A stretch of DNA of 46,695 nucleotides from Egibacteraceae bacterium. GTDB taxonomy: Bacteria; Actinomycetota; Nitriliruptoria; Euzebyales; Egibacteraceae. The position numbers were made by a program, and so were the translations under genes. The stretch covers positions 32,001 through 78,695 of the forward strand of contig JBBDQS010000048.1 in the NCBI GenBank assembly GCA_040905805.1, given 5' to 3'. This document shows, piece by piece, positions 42,408-46,695 of the stretch. Below the pieces are notes generated by a model, which saw only the letters and a list, made by a program, of their open reading frames with translations, was not told where the DNA came from and did no database searches. Position 1 is the stretch's first letter. Every line of letters begins with the position of its first letter.

Positions 42408-43148
42408 ATGTCGGCACCCGCAGGGCCGTACTACGGCCGTGATCTGGCCCTCGTCCATCACCGGGGGTTCGGCGCTCACGCTTCCGGCTGCGCGGACGGG
42501 ATGCTGGCGCTGCTGGAGCCGGTTCGGCGGTCCCGTGGCCTGGTGCTGGAGCTGGGATGCGGCAGCGGACTACTGACCCGCTACCTGGTGGAAGCGGGAC
42601 ATCGGGTGGTCGCCAGCGATGCGTCCTCGGCGATGCTGGATCTGGCTCGGTCGGTCGTGTCCGACGCCGACGAGCTCTGCCGTCTGGTCCTGCCGGATGA
42701 CCACCTGCCAGCAGCGGACGCGGTGGTATCGGTCGGCCACGCGCTGAGCTACCTCGCCGACGAGGACGCGATCGACCGTTCGCTGGTCGCCATCGCCGAG
42801 GCGCTCCGCCCTGGTGGGATCCTGGCTGTCGACATCTGCGACCTGCGCTGGGCGGCATTGCGCGGCGACCAGCCCACGGTGGGATCCGTCGGGGAGGATT
42901 GGGCGGTCATCACGGAGTCCACGGTGCCCGCGCCGAACAGATACGTCCGCGACATCACGACGTTCGTGCGGGTCGAAGACGGGTCGTGGCGGCGTGGGCA
43001 CGAGCGTCACGAGAACGTGTTGATCGACACGTCCGGGGTTCCGGAGCTGCTGGCCCGCCACGGCGTGGACGTCACCGTGGTGTCGACGATCGGCAGCTAC
43101 CAGCTGCCGGCGGGCCTGGTGGCCATCATCGGTCGTCGTCGGCCGTGA
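42408..43148 (+). CDS. Class I SAM-dependent methyltransferase
   Basis: A 246-residue Rossmann-fold methyltransferase. Motif I is LVLELGCGSGLLTRYLVEAG (about residues 46-65), the acidic end of strand 2 is in VVASDASSAMLDLA, and motif IV-like DAVVSVGHALSYL follows. Motif post-I and the C-terminal strand pattern fit the methyltransferase 11/25 families. It starts MSAPAGPYYGRDLALVHHRG, with the leaderless CATACT 7 nt upstream. The substrate is unknown; it has no obvious partner. The end is 4 nt from the convergent phosphatase gene. Confidence 0.85.
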   Translation: MSAPAGPYYGRDLALVHHRGFGAHASGCADGMLALLEPVRRSRGLVLELGCGSGLLTRYLVEAGHRVVASDASSAMLDLARSVVSDADELCRLVLPDDHLPAADAVVSVGHALSYLADEDAIDRSLVAIAEALRPGGILAVDICDLRWAALRGDQPTVGSVGEDWAVITESTVPAPNRYVRDITTFVRVEDGSWRRGHERHENVLIDTSGVPELLARHGVDVTVVSTIGSYQLPAGLVAIIGRRRP

Positions 43149-43152
43149 GCGC

Positions 43153-45339
43153 CTACCCTGCCTGACCTGGGCCGGCGATCGCCACGAGGACGGCGATGTC
43201 GTCGTGGGCGACGCCGTCCTGGTACGCGAGCGCGGAGGTTTCGATCGCCCTGCTGAGGGCGGCGGCAGAGCCGCCGGCTTCGGCTTGCACCACCTCGGTG
43301 ACGCCGGCCACCTCGAGCTGGCTGCCACCGCGGTTGCGCGCCTCCAGCACGCCGTCGGTCAGGAGGATGAGCCCGTCGCCGGCCGCAAGCTCGACGGTCG
43401 TGCTGGTGAGCTCGATCTCGTCGAAGAGGCCGACCGGCGTCCCGGTCAGCGGCAGGGCGGTGACGGTGCCGTCCGCGCGGAGCACCAGCGGCACGGGGTG
43501 GCCGGCGCTGGCGATGCGGGCGGTCACGCCACCGCCGTGGTGCGCGGTGGCCAGCACGCAGCAGACGGTGGCGAAGCGCGGCTCGAGCTCGTCGGACGCG
43601 ACGTCGCCGCGCATGACGGCGTTCAGGTCCTCCAGGATGGCAGCGGGTTCGCGGTTGCGGATGGCGGCGGCACGGAGCGTCCATCGGGCCAGGCCGGTGA
43701 TGCGCGCCGCCTCGGGGCCCTTACCGCAGACGTCACCGAGCACCATGCACCACTCGTCGCCCACGGCGAAGACGTCGTAGAAGTCTCCGCCGACCTCGAC
43801 GCCCTCCAAGGCGGGGTGGTACCGCGCCGCCAGGTCGATGCCGGCGATGGACGGCAGGCGGGGCGGCAGCAGGCTCTCCTGCAGGGTGCGGGCCAGGGCC
43901 GCGGAGCGCTCGCCGGCCTGGGTGATCGCGGCCTGCTGCGCCCGTTCCACGGTGACGTCGCGAAACGTCCAGGCCCATCCCAGATAGGCGCCCTCGTCGG
44001 TGTGCAACGGGATGCCGTGGCGGTCGAGCACCCGGCCGTCGGCGAGGTGGATCTCGTCCTGGGCGGTCGCCGGGGGGGCGGCGTAGAGGGTGCGCACGCG
44101 CGCGATGAACGACGCCGGGTCCGCCACCTTGTCCATGGCCTGCTCCAGGAGCAGGTCGTCGTCCTCGGTCGCCGCGCGCGCCGCGTCGAACCCCCACACC
44201 TCCGCGAAGCGGTCGTTGCGTGACAGCACCCGGCCGCCTGGGTCGACGACGAGGATCCCATCGAGGCTGGCCCGGTACAGCGCACCGAGCAGCGCGGCCT
44301 GGTAGCGCTGCGCCGCGCGATCACGCTCCCCCGCCTCGTACAGGACCGCGTTCTCGATCAGCACGCCGGCCCGCCCGACCAATTCGGCGGCCAGGGCCAT
44401 CCCGGCGTGGTCCAGATGGCGGGACCCGGTGGCGAGGAAGATCACCGCTCCTACGGGGTCGCCCCGGCCACGGATCGGCAGCACGAGGCCGCTGGTCACC
44501 CGGAGGCTCTGCAACGCCGCCCGTTGGGCGTCGCTGGTGGCCATCGCCGCGAGCTCGCCCTCCCCGAGGTGCTGGATGCGGCTGGTGACACCGTTGCGGA
44601 TCGCGGCACCGACCCCGGTGGGGGCGTCGAGACGGACCGGCCAGCGCTCGGCGAGGTCGCGCAGGATCCGCTCGCCCTCGGCGTCGGTGTGGGACACCGC
44701 GACCAGCCGGACGTGCTCGCCCTCACGCACGTAGACCGCGGCGCAGTCGGCGACGTGCGGCACACCGACGGCGCCCAGGCGTGTGAGCCGCTCGTCCAGG
44801 TCGAGGGTGTCGCCCAAGGTCGCGGACACCCGCGCGAGCAGGGCGAGGCGCTCGGTCGCGGCCTCGGCGGCGGCCCGGGCGGCGGACTCCCCGGCGAGCA
44901 GCGCCGTGCGCTCCTCCTCCGCGCGACGGCGGGCGGTGACGTCGCGGGTGATCCCGATGTAGCCCGTCAGGTGCCCTCCGGCCACCAGGGGTTGGGCGTC
45001 GCAGTGGAGCCAGCGCGTGCTCCCGTCGGGCCACACCACCCGGTGCTCGACCATGTAGTCGTCACCGGCTTGGGTGGCGGCGTCCACGGTCGCCATCACC
45101 GCGGCACGGTCATCGGCGTGGACGAGGTCGGCCCAGGCCTGAATCGTGCCGGCGAAGGAGCCCGGGGCCAGGCCGAAGAGCGCCTCCAGGGCGGGGTCCC
45201 ACGCGGTGGCGCCCGACGCGCGGTCCCACTGCCACACGCCGAGCCCGCCGGCGCGCAACCCAAGGCGCAACCGCTCGAGCTCCACACGCACGTGGGCTGC
45301 CGCGTCGCCGACCGTGCCGCCGCCGTCCGTGCCGCTCAC
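43153..45339 (-). CDS. PAS-GAF-PAS-SpoIIE (PP2C) phosphatase
   Basis: A 728-residue cytoplasmic signalling protein. Domains in order: PAS with PAC (about 22-140, WPDGSTRWLHCDAQPL, GYIGITRDVTARRRAEEE), a helical linker, GAF (about 160-320, SGLVLPIRGRGDPVGAVIFL), a second PAS (about 330-460, ASLDGILVVDPGGRVLSRND), and a SpoIIE-type PP2C domain (about 490-725). Metal sites are in VGGDFYDVFAVGDEWCMVLG, DVCGKGPEAA, LLTDGVLEAR and HDDIAVLVA. It likely dephosphorylates an anti-sigma-factor antagonist in partner switching; no such partner is in the window. The GTG at 45339 is chosen; a GTG at 45378 is possible. TATCCT (45389-45394, minus strand) may be its -10. Confidence 0.9.
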   Translation of the reverse strand: MSGTDGGGTVGDAAAHVRVELERLRLGLRAGGLGVWQWDRASGATAWDPALEALFGLAPGSFAGTIQAWADLVHADDRAAVMATVDAATQAGDDYMVEHRVVWPDGSTRWLHCDAQPLVAGGHLTGYIGITRDVTARRRAEEERTALLAGESAARAAAEAATERLALLARVSATLGDTLDLDERLTRLGAVGVPHVADCAAVYVREGEHVRLVAVSHTDAEGERILRDLAERWPVRLDAPTGVGAAIRNGVTSRIQHLGEGELAAMATSDAQRAALQSLRVTSGLVLPIRGRGDPVGAVIFLATGSRHLDHAGMALAAELVGRAGVLIENAVLYEAGERDRAAQRYQAALLGALYRASLDGILVVDPGGRVLSRNDRFAEVWGFDAARAATEDDDLLLEQAMDKVADPASFIARVRTLYAAPPATAQDEIHLADGRVLDRHGIPLHTDEGAYLGWAWTFRDVTVERAQQAAITQAGERSAALARTLQESLLPPRLPSIAGIDLAARYHPALEGVEVGGDFYDVFAVGDEWCMVLGDVCGKGPEAARITGLARWTLRAAAIRNREPAAILEDLNAVMRGDVASDELEPRFATVCCVLATAHHGGGVTARIASAGHPVPLVLRADGTVTALPLTGTPVGLFDEIELTSTTVELAAGDGLILLTDGVLEARNRGGSQLEVAGVTEVVQAEAGGSAAALSRAIETSALAYQDGVAHDDIAVLVAIAGPGQAG

Positions 45340-45482
45340 CGTCCCGATCCGCCTCGGCGGGGCCGCCGACGGCCCCACCCGGTGACACAGGATACGGCCG
45401 GCCGGGGCCGAGATCCGCGGCAGGACGCGCGCACCCTCGTGCGCCACGCCGGCGGCCGCACACGTCGGGATCAGCGAGCGCG

Positions 45483-45488
45483 TAGGCT
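45483..45488 (+). promoter_or_regulatory. -10 hexamer TAGGCT for the leaderless NYN-LOTUS gene
   Basis: TAGGCT ends 8 nt before the ATG at 45497. It lies in the divergent region shared with the phosphatase gene, whose TATCCT is about 90 bp away on the other strand. Confidence 0.45.
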
Positions 45489-45496
45489 CGGGGCCC

Positions 45497-46630
45497 ATGG
45501 CTACCGATGAAGAACGCATCGCCCTGTTCCTCGACTACGAGAACCTCGCCATCGGCGCGCGCGAGGACCTCGGGGGCATGGCGTTCGACCTGAAGCCCGT
45601 CGCCGACGCGCTGGCCGAGCGGGGCCGGGTCGTGGTGCGCCGCGCCTACGCCGACTGGTCCTACTTCGACGCCGACCGGCGCATGCTGACCCAGCAGCAC
45701 GTCGAGCTCATCGAGATCCCCCAGCGCATGGGCGCGGTCCGCAAGAACGCCGCGGACATCAAGATGGCCGTCGACGCGATCGAGCTGTCCTTCGAGCGCA
45801 GCTACATCACCACGTTCGTGATCTGCACCGGCGACAGCGACTTCACCCCGCTGGTCGGCAAGCTGCGGGAGCTGAACAAGCGGGTGATCGGCGTCGGCCT
45901 GCATGCGTCCACGTCGGCGATGCTGCCGCCCGCGTGCGACGAGTTCCTCTTCTACGAAGGTCTCGAGGGCGTCAACGTGCCCCAGCGCACGAAGGGCCGC
46001 AGCGGGCGCCGGGGCCCGTCTCGGCCGCCGGCGGCGAAGCCCACCACCCGGGGCGGTGCCGCGGTGACCTCCGAGCAGGCGCCGCAACGCGAGCCGGTTG
46101 CCCACGAGCCCGAGAAGGAGATGTCCACCCCCAAGGGCGAGCCCGCCGAGCTCGGCAAGCTCGTCACCCAGACCCTGTCGGGCCTGCACCGCTCGACCGG
46201 TGGGGAGGTGCTGGCCTCGACGCTGAAGCGCGCGCTGCTGCGCAAGGACCCGACGTTCAGCGAGGCGGACTACGGCTTCCGTGGCTTCGGTGAGCTCCTG
46301 CGCCACCTGGAGTCCAAGAAGGTCATCGAGCTGTCGGCCGGCACGGCCAAGGGTGACCCGGAGGTCGGCTTCCCCGAGGAGTCCAGCGGCGAGGAGGGGG
46401 CGTTCGCGCTGCTGCGCGACGTCGTCGCCGACCTGCAGAAGGAGGGCGACCTGCCGCCCCTGTCGGGGTTGAAGGACGTGCTGCGCAAGCGCCAGTCGGA
46501 CTTCAGTGAGAAGGAGTTCGGCTTCGGCGGGTTCCTGCAGTTCGCCAAGGCCGCGCGCACCCGCGGGGTGATCACCATGGAATGGGACGACGACGCCGAC
46601 GACTACGTCCTGGCCGTGCCGGACGCCTGA
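45497..46630 (+). CDS. NYN domain protein with two OST-HTH/LOTUS domains
   Basis: A 377-residue protein. The N-terminal NYN (LabA/PIN-like) nuclease domain (about 6-160) has D13 in LFLDYENLA, KMAVDAIELSFE, and D113 and D115 in CTGDSDFTPLVGKLRELNKR. These are the acidic residues expected for metal-dependent RNA cleavage. A Pro/Ala/Glu-rich linker follows. Two LOTUS-type winged helices occur at about 217-285 (GGEVLASTLKRALLRKDPTF) and about 298-375 (PPLSGLKDVLRKRQSDFSEK). LOTUS domains bind RNA or RNA-binding partners. It probably acts as an RNA-processing nuclease. The start is supported by TAGGCT 8 nt upstream. Confidence 0.9.
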   Translation: MATDEERIALFLDYENLAIGAREDLGGMAFDLKPVADALAERGRVVVRRAYADWSYFDADRRMLTQQHVELIEIPQRMGAVRKNAADIKMAVDAIELSFERSYITTFVICTGDSDFTPLVGKLRELNKRVIGVGLHASTSAMLPPACDEFLFYEGLEGVNVPQRTKGRSGRRGPSRPPAAKPTTRGGAAVTSEQAPQREPVAHEPEKEMSTPKGEPAELGKLVTQTLSGLHRSTGGEVLASTLKRALLRKDPTFSEADYGFRGFGELLRHLESKKVIELSAGTAKGDPEVGFPEESSGEEGAFALLRDVVADLQKEGDLPPLSGLKDVLRKRQSDFSEKEFGFGGFLQFAKAARTRGVITMEWDDDADDYVLAVPDA

Positions 46631-46640
46631 GCTGAGACGT

Positions 46641-46668
46641 GAATCGCCGGATCGTGCGGAGGCGATTC
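46641..46668 (+). terminator. Hairpin GAATCGCC-loop-GGCGATTC after the NYN-LOTUS gene
   Basis: A perfect 8-bp stem with a 12-nt loop begins 10 nt after the stop codon. There is no T-tract. Its right arm is also the start of the second 35-bp repeat, so it may belong to a repeat element and not to a terminator. Confidence 0.4.
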
Positions 46669-46695
46669 TCCGCTGTGCAGGGTGTGGCGGTCGCG
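46661..46695. repeat. 35-bp dispersed repeat, copy 2 (runs off the window)
   Basis: It matches 42178-42212 at 30 of 35 positions in the same orientation. The window ends at the point where copy 1 forms its 9-bp hairpin, so the rest is not visible. Confidence 0.55.

Overview
This 46.7-kb window is chromosomal DNA from a very GC-rich actinobacterium. The gene order pmt<->rsmI-metG-tatD-(rpfB-like)-ksgA-ispE-tRNA-Gln-glmU-prs-rplY-pth ... mfd-surA-mazG ... eno-divIC-DUF501-ppx matches the conserved actinobacterial core (in Mycobacterium tuberculosis, roughly Rv1002c to Rv1026). BldC, DevR-like and NirA/HemD-wHTH proteins fit the same phylum. No rRNA is present, so the class is a guess. A deep-branching Nitriliruptoria-like lineage is possible but unproven.

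Layout. 1-313: 3' end of a DevR/NarL-type response regulator, followed by a 93-bp inverted-repeat element. 427-13123: housekeeping block (protein mannosylation, rRNA methylation, Met-tRNA synthesis, cell wall, isoprenoid, PRPP and translation genes) with tRNA-Gln(UUG). 13153-15089: small membrane protein, SRPBCC protein and a lipoprotein. 15146-21807: nitrate assimilation cluster with a Rieske protein, NirA nitrite reductase, HemD-winged-helix regulator, NarK-type transporter and a broken molybdopterin nitrate reductase. 21931-24167: bldC, an internally deleted response regulator, a second copy of the 93-bp element and a winged-helix protein. 24258-36359: the mfd-surA-mazG-eno-divIC-DUF501-ppx core, interrupted by a dioxygenase/esterase pair and two small envelope genes. 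36369-39316: CBS protein, LmbE deacetylase and a Nudix-YjeF_N fusion that runs into tRNA-Leu(UAA). 39357-42134: decayed accessory segment with a TPR regulator fragment joined to a transposase fragment. 42408-46630: methyltransferase, PAS-GAF-PAS-SpoIIE phosphatase and a divergent NYN-LOTUS protein.

Three themes stand out. First, at least ten genes have a TANNNT-like hexamer 6-8 nt before the start codon, which suggests leaderless mRNAs. Second, several accessory genes (response regulator, nitrate reductase, TPR regulator, transposase) lack internal or terminal blocks, which means either real decay or assembly collapse. Third, two dispersed palindromic repeat families lie in intergenic DNA (93 bp and 35 bp, two copies each). 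I did not find a convincing new defence or biosynthetic system. The most unusual observations are the fusion ORF whose stop codon is the anticodon of tRNA-Leu(UAA), the TTA codon near the start of eno, the RlpA domain in the rpfB locus and the palindromic repeats.
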